64,000 nt of DNA from Ferruginibacter sp. (GTDB taxonomy: Bacteria; Bacteroidota; Bacteroidia; Chitinophagales; Chitinophagaceae): assembly GCA_013141115.1 (NCBI GenBank), contig JABFRP010000001.1, positions 558,001 to 622,000 of the forward strand, in the 5' to 3' direction. Under the pieces are notes generated by a model, which saw only the letters and a program-made list of their open reading frames with translations, had not been told where the DNA came from and made no database searches. The stretch's first letter is position 1. Every line of letters starts with the position of its first letter. The position numbers and the translations under genes are program-made. Positions 26,897 through 36,566 of the stretch are shown in pieces.

Positions 26897-28375
26897 ATGG
26901 CAAAAGAACTAACAACAAGAGCAGCAGATTATTCGCAGTGGTACAACGACCTGGTGATAAAAGGCGGACTGGCCGATCATTCAGCCGTACGTGGTTGCAT
27001 GGTAATAAAACCTTATGGTTATGCATTGTGGGAAAACATGCAGAAAGAACTGGACAGGATGTTTAAAGAAACAGGGCACGAGAATGCTTACTTTCCTTTA
27101 TTTGTACCCAAAAGTTTATTTGAAGCGGAGGAAAAGAATGCTGAAGGTTTTGCAAAAGAATGTGCCATTGTTACCCACTATCGTTTAAAAACTGACCCCG
27201 ATAATAAAAGTAAACTGATTGTTGATCCGGAAGCAAAGCTGGAAGAAGAATTAATTATCCGCCCTACAAGCGAAGCAATTATCTGGAATACTTATAAAGG
27301 CTGGATACAATCTTACCGTGATTTGCCATTGTTGATAAACCAATGGGCCAATGTGGTGCGTTGGGAAATGCGTACCAGGTTGTTTTTACGCACGGCCGAG
27401 TTTTTATGGCAGGAAGGGCATACGGCACATGCAACCAAAGAGGAGGCTGTGGAAGAAACTAAAAAGATGCTGGATGTGTATGCAACTTTTGTAGAAGAAT
27501 TTATGGCAGTGCCTGTAATTAAAGGCGTAAAAACTGCTAACGAGCGTTTTGCAGGTGCAGAAGATACGTATTGTATTGAAGCGTTAATGCAAGATGGAAA
27601 AGCACTACAAGCTGGAACTTCGCACTTTTTAGGACAAAATTTTGCCAAAGCATTTGATGTAAAATTCAGTGATAAAAACAATACGTTGGATTATGTGTGG
27701 GCAACATCGTGGGGTGTATCTACAAGGTTAATTGGGGCATTAATTATGGCCCATAGTGATGATCAGGGATTGATAATGCCGCCAAAAATTGCACCAGTAC
27801 AAGTAGTAATTGTTCCGGTGTATAAAGGAGAAGAAAGTAAACCCGTAATTGATGCCAAGGCTAACGAAATTGTTAAGCAGTTAAAAGCTTTAGGCGTTTC
27901 GGTTAAATACGATAACAACGATAACAGCCGCCCCGGATGGAAATTTGCCGAGTATGAATTAAAAGGTATTCCGGTAAGAGTTGCGTTAGGTTTACGGGAT
28001 ATTGAAAATAATGTGGTGGAAGTAGCTAGGCGTGATACCAAAGAAAAAAACAGTATCAGCATTGATGGATTGGCGCCAGTAATTGTGCAATTACTGGATG
28101 ATATACAGCAAAATATTTACAACAGGGCACTGGCTTTTAGAAACGACCGAATTACCGAGGCCAACAGTTGGGATGAATTTGTACAACTGCTGGATGAAAA
28201 AGGCGGTTTTATTTCGGCACATTGGGATGGTACCGGCGAAACGGAAGAAACAATTAAAGAAAAAACAAAAGCTACCATTCGATGCATTCCTTTAAATAAT
28301 AAACACGAGGATGGCGTTTGCATTTTAAGCGGCAAACCTAGTACACAGAGGGTTTTGTTTGCAAGGGCTTATTAA
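26897..28375 (+). CDS. proS: Prolyl-tRNA synthetase, archaeal/eukaryotic (type 3) form
   Basis: 492 residues. It charges tRNA-Pro. The class II motifs are present: motif 2 around [38 protein letters not shown], and motif 3 [22 protein letters not shown]. There is no bacterial editing insertion between motifs 2 and 3 and the C-terminal zinc-like domain ends FARAY, as in the ProS3 form usual in Bacteroidota. It heads a run with a DUF2752 gene 15 bases downstream. Confidence 0.97.
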   Translation: MAKELTTRAADYSQWYNDLVIKGGLADHSAVRGCMVIKPYGYALWENMQKELDRMFKETGHENAYFPLFVPKSLFEAEEKNAEGFAKECAIVTHYRLKTDPDNKSKLIVDPEAKLEEELIIRPTSEAIIWNTYKGWIQSYRDLPLLINQWANVVRWEMRTRLFLRTAEFLWQEGHTAHATKEEAVEETKKMLDVYATFVEEFMAVPVIKGVKTANERFAGAEDTYCIEALMQDGKALQAGTSHFLGQNFAKAFDVKFSDKNNTLDYVWATSWGVSTRLIGALIMAHSDDQGLIMPPKIAPVQVVIVPVYKGEESKPVIDAKANEIVKQLKALGVSVKYDNNDNSRPGWKFAEYELKGIPVRVALGLRDIENNVVEVARRDTKEKNSISIDGLAPVIVQLLDDIQQNIYNRALAFRNDRITEANSWDEFVQLLDEKGGFISAHWDGTGETEETIKEKTKATIRCIPLNNKHEDGVCILSGKPSTQRVLFARAY

Positions 28376-28390
28376 GGAGTCAAAAACTGC

Positions 28391-28699
28391 ATGTCTTTCT
28401 ATTTTATAAATATTATTAATTGGCTTGAGCAGCATCAGTTGCCATGTTTATTTAAAACCGCCTTTCATTTTGATTGCCCCGGTTGCGGATTTCAAAGAAG
28501 TGGTATTGCTCTATTAAATGGTGATGTTTGGGCCAGCCTTAAATTATATCCGGCATTGCTGCCAATGTTGTTGTTTTTTATTTTTCTGATATTAAATAAC
28601 AAGTTCAGATTTAGCCAATCAGTAAAATTTATGAAAATGGGTACAGCTTCAATTTTTATTATTATCTTGGCATCCTATCTTTATAAACTAACAGCTTAA
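28391..28699 (+). CDS. DUF2752 membrane protein
   Basis: 102 residues with two membrane segments and the family signature FDCPGCGFQRSGIALLNGDVWASL. DUF2752 proteins are small inner-membrane proteins of unknown role. It is 15 bases after proS and 11 before the next gene. Confidence 0.85.
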   Translation: MSFYFINIINWLEQHQLPCLFKTAFHFDCPGCGFQRSGIALLNGDVWASLKLYPALLPMLLFFIFLILNNKFRFSQSVKFMKMGTASIFIIILASYLYKLTA

Positions 28700-28710
28700 A
28701 AACAACCATT

Positions 28711-29064
28711 ATGAGTGAACAGCAAAACCTTATTACACCCAATTACAATCAACCGGCAAATTTACCTAATGCAACAGCATCACTTGTTTTAGGAATTATC
28801 TCAATTGTTTTGGCATTTTGCTATGGTATTGGTGGTGTAATTTGTGGTATTATTGGTTTAGTACTTGCAAATAAAGACCGCAAAATGTACCAGGCAAATC
28901 CAGAACTATACTCTGCATCAAGTTATAGCACATCAAACTCCGGAAGGGTTTGCTCAATAATAGGACTGATAATTGGTGCTCTATTCTTTTTATTGATCAT
29001 TGTGTACTTTATTTTCTTTGGTACACTTTTTATGGAAGCTATGCGTAACGGAGGCAGATTGTAA
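28711..29064 (+). CDS. CCC-motif/DUF4190-like membrane protein
   Basis: 117 residues. An Asn/Gln/Pro-rich cytoplasmic head is followed by a first hydrophobic hairpin (ATASLVLGIISIVLAFCYGIGGVICGIIGLVLA) and, after a Ser/Tyr-rich loop, a second one (GRVCSIIGLIIGALFFLLIIVYFIFF). This is the layout of the DUF4190-type 'CCC motif' proteins that often sit beside DUF2752 genes. Role unknown. A strong terminator follows. Confidence 0.85.
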   Translation: MSEQQNLITPNYNQPANLPNATASLVLGIISIVLAFCYGIGGVICGIIGLVLANKDRKMYQANPELYSASSYSTSNSGRVCSIIGLIIGALFFLLIIVYFIFFGTLFMEAMRNGGRL

Positions 29065-29080
29065 TTCTTTTAATTAAAAT

Positions 29081-29118
29081 AAAAACAAAGGCCCTGAACA
29101 TTCAGGGCCTTTGTTTTT
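29081..29118. terminator. Bidirectional Rho-independent terminator
   Basis: An 18-bp perfect stem (AAAAACAAAGGCCCTGAA with TTCAGGGCCTTTGTTTTT) separates the convergent DUF2752 operon and the RDD gene. A and T runs flank both sides. Confidence 0.9.
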
Positions 29119-29138
29119 ATTTATCTACTTAAATTGCT

Positions 29139-29936
29139 TTATTCTCTTGTTGCCAGATAATTATAATCTTCCAGCAGTTTATCTAAAAACTGGTCGGGGT
29201 GCATTTCTGTATTTATCTTTAAAACATCTTTTACTTTCATGGCTACACGGTTGCACATATCGTAATTGCCGCTTTTATTGGCTTGTGTTACCACACCTTT
29301 AATGGTATTAATATCTCTGTCGCTTAGCCGCATTACACTCGGGAACATTACTTTGTAATCCGCCTTATTCACTTCCATAAAAATGGTATCATCAATAGTT
29401 AGTTGCGTTTTGGTATTTACTACTACAGTGCCGGCAGCCAGGTCTCCTAAACGTTGGTTTTTTTTAGTAACAGCAATAATGATTACCACAGCAATGCCCA
29501 AAAGGCCGGTAAAAAAAGCGTAGGAAAAAATGTATGCGAAAGCCCTTTGGCTATCAAAAAAAATATACCCGAACAAAAAAGGCCATTCAAAAAATTTAGT
29601 GATCCATCTTAAAATGTATTGCCCTAAAGTAGGTTCGCCACCCTCCAGGCTAATTACACGAATAGCCATTATCTTTTTTCCAATGGTTTGGCCATTCATC
29701 CAAAGCTCGGTTAGTAAAGAGTAAAACAGCATAGGGATAGAAATGAGTAGAATATCCAGCCCCATGTTAGTTTCAAAATCCAGATTAAAGCCATAATACA
29801 TGAGCGATTTCATACTCCACAGATAAATTATCATCAACACAAAGTCAATAATATAAGCCAGCAGTCTTTTATGAAACTCGGCAACATCAAACTCCAGGTC
29901 GATATTAAATGCGGTATTTATTTGTATGATGGACAT
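29139..29936 (-). CDS. RDD-family membrane protein
   Basis: 265 residues from ATG 29936. The RDD domain (about 15-165) has FHKRLLAYIIDFVLMIIYLW, NGQTIGKKIMAIRVISLEGG and RLGDLAAGTVVV, with several membrane segments. A soluble C-terminal helical tail of about 90 residues follows. RDD proteins are thought to be transport-related. It is divergent from SpoIIM and regularly neighbours the SpoIIM/DUF4129/MoxR/DUF58 genes in Bacteroidota. Confidence 0.9.
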   Translation of the reverse strand: MSIIQINTAFNIDLEFDVAEFHKRLLAYIIDFVLMIIYLWSMKSLMYYGFNLDFETNMGLDILLISIPMLFYSLLTELWMNGQTIGKKIMAIRVISLEGGEPTLGQYILRWITKFFEWPFLFGYIFFDSQRAFAYIFSYAFFTGLLGIAVVIIIAVTKKNQRLGDLAAGTVVVNTKTQLTIDDTIFMEVNKADYKVMFPSVMRLSDRDINTIKGVVTQANKSGNYDMCNRVAMKVKDVLKINTEMHPDQFLDKLLEDYNYLATRE

Positions 29937-30050
29937 GAGGTATGCAAAATACAAATTGCTTTTAACAGATAATGCTAAACATCAATTTTTTTATTTATAA
30001 AAAAATCATCAACTTGTAGGTTCAAATAGGCTAATTCGTAATTTTAAGGA

Positions 30051-31073
30051 ATGAGAGAAGCAATGTTTATTAAGAAGAATGCGGATAAATGGAAGGAATA
30101 CCAGCATTCACCCACCGATAACCCTGATGAAACGGCCGAACGTTTTATTACGCTTATTGATGACCTCTCTTATGCCAAAACCTTTTATCCCAAAAGCAAG
30201 GTTACCCGCTGGATAAATGGCATTGCTGCCGGCATTTATCAAAGTATCTATCAAAATAAAAAAGAAAAGTACAGCCGCATTTTTCAATTCTGGAAATTTG
30301 AATTGCCATTATTATTTAAAAAGTACCACCGCATATTTTTATTTACCACTTTATCTTTTTTATTGTTTGTGGCCATTGGGGTATTTTCTTCCATGTATAA
30401 TGAGGATTTTGTAAGAGGTGTGTTAGGAGATAATTATGTGAACATGACAGAGGAGAATATTTCAAAAGGTGATCCTTTTGGTGTATACAAAGATGATAAT
30501 CCTTTTACGATGTTTGTGCGTATTGGCTTTAATAATATAAGGGTAGCATTTTTAACTTTTATTGGTGGTTTTACCCTGGGATATTTTACTTTAAAAATAA
30601 TGTGGGGTAACGGATTAATGTTAGGTTGTTTTCAATACATGTTTTTTTCAAAAGGGCTGGGTATTAAATCTGTTATGGTAATCTGGATACACGGTACACT
30701 TGAAATTTCAGCTATCGTTATTGCTGCAACTGCAGGATTTATTTTGGCTAACGGCATTTTATTCCCGGGTACTTATTCAAGAATGGATTCTTTTCGTCAG
30801 GGCGCTAAAGATGCGGCTAAAGTTTTAATTTGTTTGATACCGGTGTTTATACTGGCTGCTTTTTTTGAAAGCTATGTTACGCATTTAATGAGCCAGACTT
30901 TTGATAAAGAAAATAATACAGGACTGCCGGTTTGGGCAAGCATCGCTATATTGACGGCATCTTTATCTTTTATTATCTGGTATTTTGTTATACTCCCCAT
31001 CCGTTTACATAAAAAAGGTTATTATATTCAACCGGATGGTATCATCAACCGGTTGAAAAAAGACAATGCATAA
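30051..31073 (+). CDS. Stage II sporulation protein M-like membrane protein
   Basis: 340 residues. A cytoplasmic N-terminal helical part (MFIKKNADKWKEYQ ... ERFITLIDDLSYAKTFYP) is followed by about six membrane segments. It resembles SpoIIM; in Bacteroidota the SpoIIM-like protein is not a sporulation factor but part of this conserved cluster. It overlaps the next gene by 8 bases (31066-31073). Confidence 0.92.
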   Translation: MREAMFIKKNADKWKEYQHSPTDNPDETAERFITLIDDLSYAKTFYPKSKVTRWINGIAAGIYQSIYQNKKEKYSRIFQFWKFELPLLFKKYHRIFLFTTLSFLLFVAIGVFSSMYNEDFVRGVLGDNYVNMTEENISKGDPFGVYKDDNPFTMFVRIGFNNIRVAFLTFIGGFTLGYFTLKIMWGNGLMLGCFQYMFFSKGLGIKSVMVIWIHGTLEISAIVIAATAGFILANGILFPGTYSRMDSFRQGAKDAAKVLICLIPVFILAAFFESYVTHLMSQTFDKENNTGLPVWASIAILTASLSFIIWYFVILPIRLHKKGYYIQPDGIINRLKKDNA

Positions 31074-31923
31074 ATTTCTTTTCATATCAATTTTTACAAT
31101 GGTATTTTTTACTGCTGCCCGGGCACAGGAAAAAAAATACCTGTACCAGGATTCTACTTTGGCAGAGTCGGAAGAATTATATGATACTACCGTTCAGGTG
31201 CAGGCACCGGTAGAAGAAGTGGTAGACGACAAAATGATATATGAAGAAAAGGCGGACAATGCCGATAACATCATTGATACCGCTTTGTATTTTAACCAGC
31301 TTACGGTTTCACCCGATTCTGTTACAGCCTGGAAAAATTTAAAAGCTTTTGGTTACTTAAAAAATTTAGATAGTTTATTAAAAGCAGAAAAAGGGAAAAA
31401 GAAGAAAGAGGAGAAAAAAGAAGATTACACTCCATCTCCGTCAGGTGGCGGTTGGCTGAATAGTGTTTTGTCGTCAGGCGGTCTTCAGGCCTTTTTATGG
31501 GTACTGGCGGCACTTTTTGTATTGTTTATTTTATACAAACTGTTTTTAACTGAAGGTGCTTTTCGAAAAAAATCTCCTTCTGCAAAATCGGCCACACCCG
31601 ATGTGCAGGTAGAAGTGATAACTGCCGAAAGTGATTTTGAGATATTGATAAAGCAAGCCATACAAACAGGAAATTACAGGCTGGCAGTTCGCTATCAGTA
31701 TTTGCAAACTTTGCATAAACTGGCCGATAAAAAATTAATTGAAATGGCTGCTGATAAAACTAATTACCAGTATGTAAGAGAAATTGCCAATCAGACTTAT
31801 CAGAATGATTTTGCAGCACTTACTTTAAATTATGAGTATGTGTGGTATGGGGAGTTTGCCATTGAAGAAAATATTTACAGAAACATGAGTGCCGACTTTT
31901 TAAAATTTAACAGTAAGCTATAA
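31066..31923 (+). CDS. DUF4129 membrane protein
   Basis: 285 residues: signal peptide, an acidic extracytoplasmic linker with a Lys/Glu-rich stretch (KGKKKKEEKKE), one membrane helix (about 145-163), then a cytoplasmic DUF4129 domain (IKQAIQTGNYRLAVRYQYLQTLHKL ... FAALTLNYEYVWYGEF). DUF4129 resembles a C-terminal domain found with transglutaminase-like proteins. It is the second gene of the cluster and overlaps SpoIIM by 8 bases. Confidence 0.9.
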   Translation: MHKFLFISIFTMVFFTAARAQEKKYLYQDSTLAESEELYDTTVQVQAPVEEVVDDKMIYEEKADNADNIIDTALYFNQLTVSPDSVTAWKNLKAFGYLKNLDSLLKAEKGKKKKEEKKEDYTPSPSGGGWLNSVLSSGGLQAFLWVLAALFVLFILYKLFLTEGAFRKKSPSAKSATPDVQVEVITAESDFEILIKQAIQTGNYRLAVRYQYLQTLHKLADKKLIEMAADKTNYQYVREIANQTYQNDFAALTLNYEYVWYGEFAIEENIYRNMSADFLKFNSKL

Positions 31924-31931
31924 TTCAACAA

Positions 31932-33146
31932 TTGAAGAATACATTTTTACATATCTTTTTAGTACTTACAATTGTTGCAGCACTGGCTTCATGTAAAAAT
32001 AAAGCCGCTACTACTTTGCCGTCCTTAAGCGAAACGTTTTCCAAAACAGATAAAAAACCTTTTGGAACCTACATTGCTTACCGGCAAATGGAAAATATGT
32101 TCAGCCGTAATACGCTAAGGGATAAAAAGCAATCTTTTGATAAAACCTGGAATGATATTGCTGATACCGCTTCGCTTTATGTTTGTTTTACACCCGGCTT
32201 ATTTGTAAATGATGATGAAGTAAAAGCTATGCTGGGTTATGTAAATGCGGGCAATAATCTTTTTATTGCAGCTAATTATTTTGATGAAGCATTGCTGGAT
32301 GAGATCGGTGCTAAAGAAGATTACAGGCCCGTGCCGCCCTTTTTTAATTTCTTTGATTCTGTGCGTACTACCACCACTAAGTTTAGCGAAGATGATTTTT
32401 CTTATTATTATCATCCGTTTAAAAATTCTTTTAGTAAGTATAACCGGGATGTAACAAAAGTACTGGGTGTGAATGAAGAAAATAAACCGAACTATATAGT
32501 ATACTTTCATGGAAAGGGCAAATTGTTTTTACATTGCGATCCTAAAGCATTCAGTAATTATTTTTTGCTAAAGAATGATAACTATAAGTATATGGAAAAT
32601 GCTTTTGCCTATACCGATAGTTATCCCGATCATTTATACTGGGATGATTATTACAGAACACTTTCTACAAGAAGACGAAGTTCAAAAAATGAAGAAGATA
32701 ACAGCTTCTCTTCTTTAAGTGAAATATTAAAACACCCACCGCTGGCGGCGGCATTTTGGTTAAGCTTACTGTTATTATCACTGTATATTTTATTTGGTAT
32801 CAAACGGCGGCAACGTATTATCGAAAAAATAAAGCCCAATGAAAACACTACAGTGACATTTACCGAAACCATTGGCCGCTTATACCTGCAGAAAAAAGAC
32901 AATAAAAATATTGCGGAAAAAATGAGTGCTTATTTTAACGAGTACGTACGCAACAAGTATTTTTTAAACACCAATGCGGTTAACGATGATTTTATTACCA
33001 GCCTCAGCAGAAAAGCCGGTGTGGAAAGAGATAAAGTTGAATCTTTATACAGGGCCATTCATCATGCACATAATAATGCCACGGTGGATGATTACCAATT
33101 ATTATCTTTAAACGAGCAAATACAAAACTTTTATAAAAAGCATTAA
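31932..33146 (+). CDS. DUF4350 lipoprotein/membrane protein
   Basis: 404 residues starting at TTG 31932; this start is needed to include the signal sequence and lipobox LASC at about residue 22. The DUF4350 region (about 40-210: FGTYIAYRQMENMF ... LYVCFTPGLFVNDDEVKAML) is a GATase-like fold facing the periplasm. A membrane helix (about 277-292) and a cytoplasmic tail with ETIGRLYLQKKDNKNIAEKM follow. It is 8 bases after DUF4129 and 2 before MoxR. Confidence 0.88.
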   Translation: MKNTFLHIFLVLTIVAALASCKNKAATTLPSLSETFSKTDKKPFGTYIAYRQMENMFSRNTLRDKKQSFDKTWNDIADTASLYVCFTPGLFVNDDEVKAMLGYVNAGNNLFIAANYFDEALLDEIGAKEDYRPVPPFFNFFDSVRTTTTKFSEDDFSYYYHPFKNSFSKYNRDVTKVLGVNEENKPNYIVYFHGKGKLFLHCDPKAFSNYFLLKNDNYKYMENAFAYTDSYPDHLYWDDYYRTLSTRRRSSKNEEDNSFSSLSEILKHPPLAAAFWLSLLLLSLYILFGIKRRQRIIEKIKPNENTTVTFTETIGRLYLQKKDNKNIAEKMSAYFNEYVRNKYFLNTNAVNDDFITSLSRKAGVERDKVESLYRAIHHAHNNATVDDYQLLSLNEQIQNFYKKH

Positions 33147-33148
33147 TT

Positions 33149-34126
33149 ATGGAAGAAAATTATTTTCAGCAAAGAATTGACCTTAGCGGATTAAACAGGG
33201 CAGTGTATGAAATAAGAAATGAGATAGGCCGTGTAATTGTTGGCCAGCACAAAATGGTGGATCTTTTGCTGATTGGTTTACTTTGCGACGGACATATTTT
33301 AATTGAAGGTGTACCCGGCGTGGCAAAAACATTAACAGCAAAACTAATTGCTAAAATTATTGATGTTGATTTTTCCCGTTTGCAGTTTACTCCCGACTTA
33401 ATGCCAAGTGATGTGGTGGGTACTTCGGTATTTAATCCTAAGGAAGGGGAATTTCGTTTTAAATCGGGCCCCATCTTCAGCAATATTGTTTTAATTGATG
33501 AGATCAACAGGGCCCCTGCAAAAACACAGGCCGCATTATTTGAAGTAATGGAAGAACGCCAGGTTACCGTGGATGGTTACACTCATATTATGCGAATGCC
33601 ATTTATTGTTTTGGCAACACAAAATCCTATTGAGCAGGAAGGTACTTACCGTTTGCCCGAAGCACAATTAGATCGTTTTTTATTTAAAATAGAAGTAAAG
33701 TATCCAACACTGGCCGAAGAAATAAATATCTTAACTACACAGCAGGGCAAAACGCAGGGACAAATGCTGGAAGATGTAAGAAAGATTTTATCTCCTGTAG
33801 ATATTCAGCATTACCGCAGCCAGATACAATCCATCATTATTGAACCCAAGCTGATTGAATTTATTGCAAGGATAGTAAACGAAACCAGGAATAATCCGGC
33901 TTTGTATTTAGGCGCATCACCCAGGGCATCGCTGGCAATTTTAAAATCGGCAAAAGCAAATGCAGCAGTAAAAGGAAGGGATTTTGTTACGCCGGAAGAT
34001 ATAGTGGAAATGGCGCCGCATGTGTTGCGCCATCGCATTATTCTTACTGCCGAAAAAGAAATGGAAGGCGTAACAGCCGATGATTTAATTGATAATATTT
34101 TAAAGGCCATTGAAGTACCCAGATAA
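33149..34126 (+). CDS. MoxR-family AAA+ ATPase
   Basis: 325 cytoplasmic residues. Walker A GVPGVAKTLTAKLIA, Walker B IVLIDEINRAPAKTQAAL, sensor VLATQNPIEQEGTYRLPEAQLDRF. MoxR ATPases act as chaperone-like partners of VWA/DUF58 proteins, here encoded downstream. It shares the operon with DUF4350 (2-base gap). Confidence 0.97.
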   Translation: MEENYFQQRIDLSGLNRAVYEIRNEIGRVIVGQHKMVDLLLIGLLCDGHILIEGVPGVAKTLTAKLIAKIIDVDFSRLQFTPDLMPSDVVGTSVFNPKEGEFRFKSGPIFSNIVLIDEINRAPAKTQAALFEVMEERQVTVDGYTHIMRMPFIVLATQNPIEQEGTYRLPEAQLDRFLFKIEVKYPTLAEEINILTTQQGKTQGQMLEDVRKILSPVDIQHYRSQIQSIIIEPKLIEFIARIVNETRNNPALYLGASPRASLAILKSAKANAAVKGRDFVTPEDIVEMAPHVLRHRIILTAEKEMEGVTADDLIDNILKAIEVPR

Positions 34127-34169
34127 AAATGAAATTAAAAATGAAATTAAAAATGAAATTAAAAATGAA
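34125..34169 (+). repeat. 12-bp tandem repeat at the MoxR stop codon
   Basis: The unit AAAAATGAAATT is repeated three times plus a partial fourth, beginning inside the stop codon. Each unit carries an ATG. No gene starts from it. Confidence 0.8.
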
Positions 34170-34202
34170 TAGTTCGAGTTGTAATACAGCCCATTCGAGT
34201 TT

Positions 34203-34220
34203 CCTCTCTTCAAGGAGAGG
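34203..34220. repeat. Short palindromic repeat (CCTCTCTT.AAGGAGAGG type)
   Basis: CCTCTC and GAGAGG flank TTCAAG, followed by GGGGTGAGGTT. Sequences of this type recur in Bacteroidota intergenic regions. It lies between the MoxR and DUF58 genes. Confidence 0.5.
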
Positions 34221-34353
34221 CGTTGGGGTGAGGTTCTTTTTTGAACCCGGCTTTAGTAGTTCTATTTATTTTAATTAGCAGAGTTTATCCCTTTTATTTC
34301 CGGGCACTCTTGAGCAGTAAATCTTTATTCAGCATTACAGAATTTTATATTAA

Positions 34354-35697
34354 TTGAGTCCTATAAAAAAGTATATCGGCAATTTGTTTTTAACTACAAG
34401 GTTTTATCTTGCTGTAGGGCTATGTATATTCTTGTTTATCGCCTCTTTTTTTTATACGCCCCTTTTGCAAATACCTAAAGTGCTTTTGGCAGTTGTGGCA
34501 GTACTGGTATTAATCGACTACCTGTTTCTGTTTGTAATAAGTAAAGCCCCTTCTGCAAAACGTTTAATAGCCGATCGTTTAAGTAATGGCGATGAAAACA
34601 AAGTTGAATTACAAGTAATAAACCGGATGCCTTTTACCGTAACCATGGAAATTATTGATGAGTTGCCGGTACAGTTTCAAAAGCGGAACTGGAAATTAGT
34701 ACACCGTTTTACTGCAAACGAACAAAAAAATATTATTTACAAATTAAGACCTGTTGAAAGGGGGGAATATCATTTTGGTAATATTATTTTATATGTACAA
34801 TCGTTGCTGGGTTTATTAATGCACCGGCATGATATTAATGCCGAAGCAACTGTTCCGGTATATCCTTCTTTTTTGCAATTGCGTAAATACGAATTACTTT
34901 CTCAAACTACCATACAAACGGAACACGGCAATAAGCGCATGCGTAAAATTGGCCACAGCATGGAGTTTGAGCAAATAAAAGAATATGTACGGGGCGATGA
35001 TATACGCACCATTAACTGGAAGGCCACTGCACGTAAGGGGAGTTTAATGGTAAATAATTATACCGATGAAAAATCGCAGCAGGTATATTCCATTATTGAT
35101 AAAGGCCGTTTAATGAAAATGCCTTTTAATGAATTAACACTTTTGGATTATGCCATTAACAGCACATTGGTATTAAGTAATGTTTGTTTGCAAAAGCAAG
35201 ATAGGGTGGGAGTAATGACATTTGCTAATAAGATGGGATCATTAATTGCGGCAGATAAAAAACCTATACAACGGGAAAATATTTTGCAATTACTCTATAA
35301 CCAAGATACGGCATTTTTAGAGAGTGATTATGAAATGTTGTACATGCAAATCCGTAATCGTATTAAGCACCGCAGCCTGTTAATATTATATACCAACTTT
35401 GAATCATTATCTGGTTTACGGCGACAGTTGAATTATTTACGCAGTATAGCCCGACATCATTTACTGATGGTAGTGTTTTTTGAAAATACAGAATTGCACC
35501 AGCTTTCCCGTTTGGATGCATCCAACCTTGAAGAAGTGTATATAAAAACTATAGCAGAGAAATTTGAATACGAAAAAAGATTGATCGTAAAAGAATTGCA
35601 AATACATGGTATACTTGCTGTACTTACTACACCGGAAATGTTAACTGTAAACGCCGTAAATAAATATTTAGAACTTAAAGCAAGGCAGGCGATTTAA
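34354..35697 (+). CDS. DUF58 membrane protein
   Basis: 447 residues starting at TTG 34354 (no ATG fits the N-terminal hydrophobic region). Two membrane helices (about 17-70) are followed by a beta-rich part and the DUF58 signature GDDIRTINWKATARKGSLMV, then a VWA-like half (YSIIDKGRLM, TLLDYAINSTLVLSN). This is the usual partner of MoxR ATPases. It lies 227 bases after MoxR, with repeats in between. Confidence 0.93.
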   Translation: MSPIKKYIGNLFLTTRFYLAVGLCIFLFIASFFYTPLLQIPKVLLAVVAVLVLIDYLFLFVISKAPSAKRLIADRLSNGDENKVELQVINRMPFTVTMEIIDELPVQFQKRNWKLVHRFTANEQKNIIYKLRPVERGEYHFGNIILYVQSLLGLLMHRHDINAEATVPVYPSFLQLRKYELLSQTTIQTEHGNKRMRKIGHSMEFEQIKEYVRGDDIRTINWKATARKGSLMVNNYTDEKSQQVYSIIDKGRLMKMPFNELTLLDYAINSTLVLSNVCLQKQDRVGVMTFANKMGSLIAADKKPIQRENILQLLYNQDTAFLESDYEMLYMQIRNRIKHRSLLILYTNFESLSGLRRQLNYLRSIARHHLLMVVFFENTELHQLSRLDASNLEEVYIKTIAEKFEYEKRLIVKELQIHGILAVLTTPEMLTVNAVNKYLELKARQAI

Positions 35698-35746
35698 ATA
35701 AACTTGATGAAGGTTGCTGCATAGTTGATAATTTTGCAGTTATATT

Positions 35747-36535
35747 ATGGCAAGAAAAAAAACATACCGTTTACGATATACCAACGAAATAATAGCAGCA
35801 GGCGGCGAAGTGCCTGTGCAAACAGAAAGAATAAAGCGGCCTCCAATCAATCCGGAAATACAGCAACCTTATGCAGAGGGTAAAGTAGTTTTAATAGATA
35901 AACCGCTGCACTGGACCTCTTTTGATATAATAAGAAAACTGCGGAGTATTTTGCAAATAAAAAAAATAGGTCATGCCGGAACACTAGACCCTTTAGCTAC
36001 CGGTTTATTAATTGTTTGTACCGGAAAATTTACAAAAAAAATAAACGAGTACATGGCAGCCGAAAAAGAATACACCGGCTCCATCACATTGGGGGCAGTA
36101 ACACCAACTTACGATTTAGAAAGTTTGCCCGAACAGCAAAAGGATTATTCATTTGTAACAGAAGAGTTGTTGCATGATAATACCAAACAATTTGTTGGCG
36201 ATATTGAACAGATGCCGCCAATATACTCTGCCATAAAAAAAGATGGTGTGGCTTTGTATGAACTGGCAAGGAGAGGCGTTGATGTGGAATTAAAAACAAG
36301 AAGTATCAATATTAAGTTGTTTGAGTTAACTGCAATAGAATTGCCTGTAGTGCATTTTAAAGTGATTTGTGGTACCGGTACTTATATCCGCAGCCTGGCA
36401 AACGATTATGGTGCAGCATTAGGCTGTGGCGCTTATTTAAGCAGTTTGCGCCGTACCAGAATTGGCGAATTTAATGTAACAGACGCAGTGGGAATGGAAG
36501 TGTTTGAAAAGATTACTAATCCTTTATCTGGTTGA
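35747..36535 (+). CDS. truB: tRNA pseudouridine(55) synthase
   Basis: 262 residues. It makes pseudouridine 55 in the T arm of tRNAs. The start has GKVVLIDKPLHWTSFDIIRKLR and the catalytic Asp lies in GHAGTLDPLATGLLI; EKEYTGSITLG, MPPIYSAIKKDGVALYELAR and CGTGTYIRSLANDYG follow. It is slightly short at the C-terminus (no PUA domain), as is common in this phylum. Confidence 0.96.
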   Translation: MARKKTYRLRYTNEIIAAGGEVPVQTERIKRPPINPEIQQPYAEGKVVLIDKPLHWTSFDIIRKLRSILQIKKIGHAGTLDPLATGLLIVCTGKFTKKINEYMAAEKEYTGSITLGAVTPTYDLESLPEQQKDYSFVTEELLHDNTKQFVGDIEQMPPIYSAIKKDGVALYELARRGVDVELKTRSINIKLFELTAIELPVVHFKVICGTGTYIRSLANDYGAALGCGAYLSSLRRTRIGEFNVTDAVGMEVFEKITNPLSG

Positions 36536-36566
36536 TTTGTATACCTAAACTTCTAAACCAATTTCT

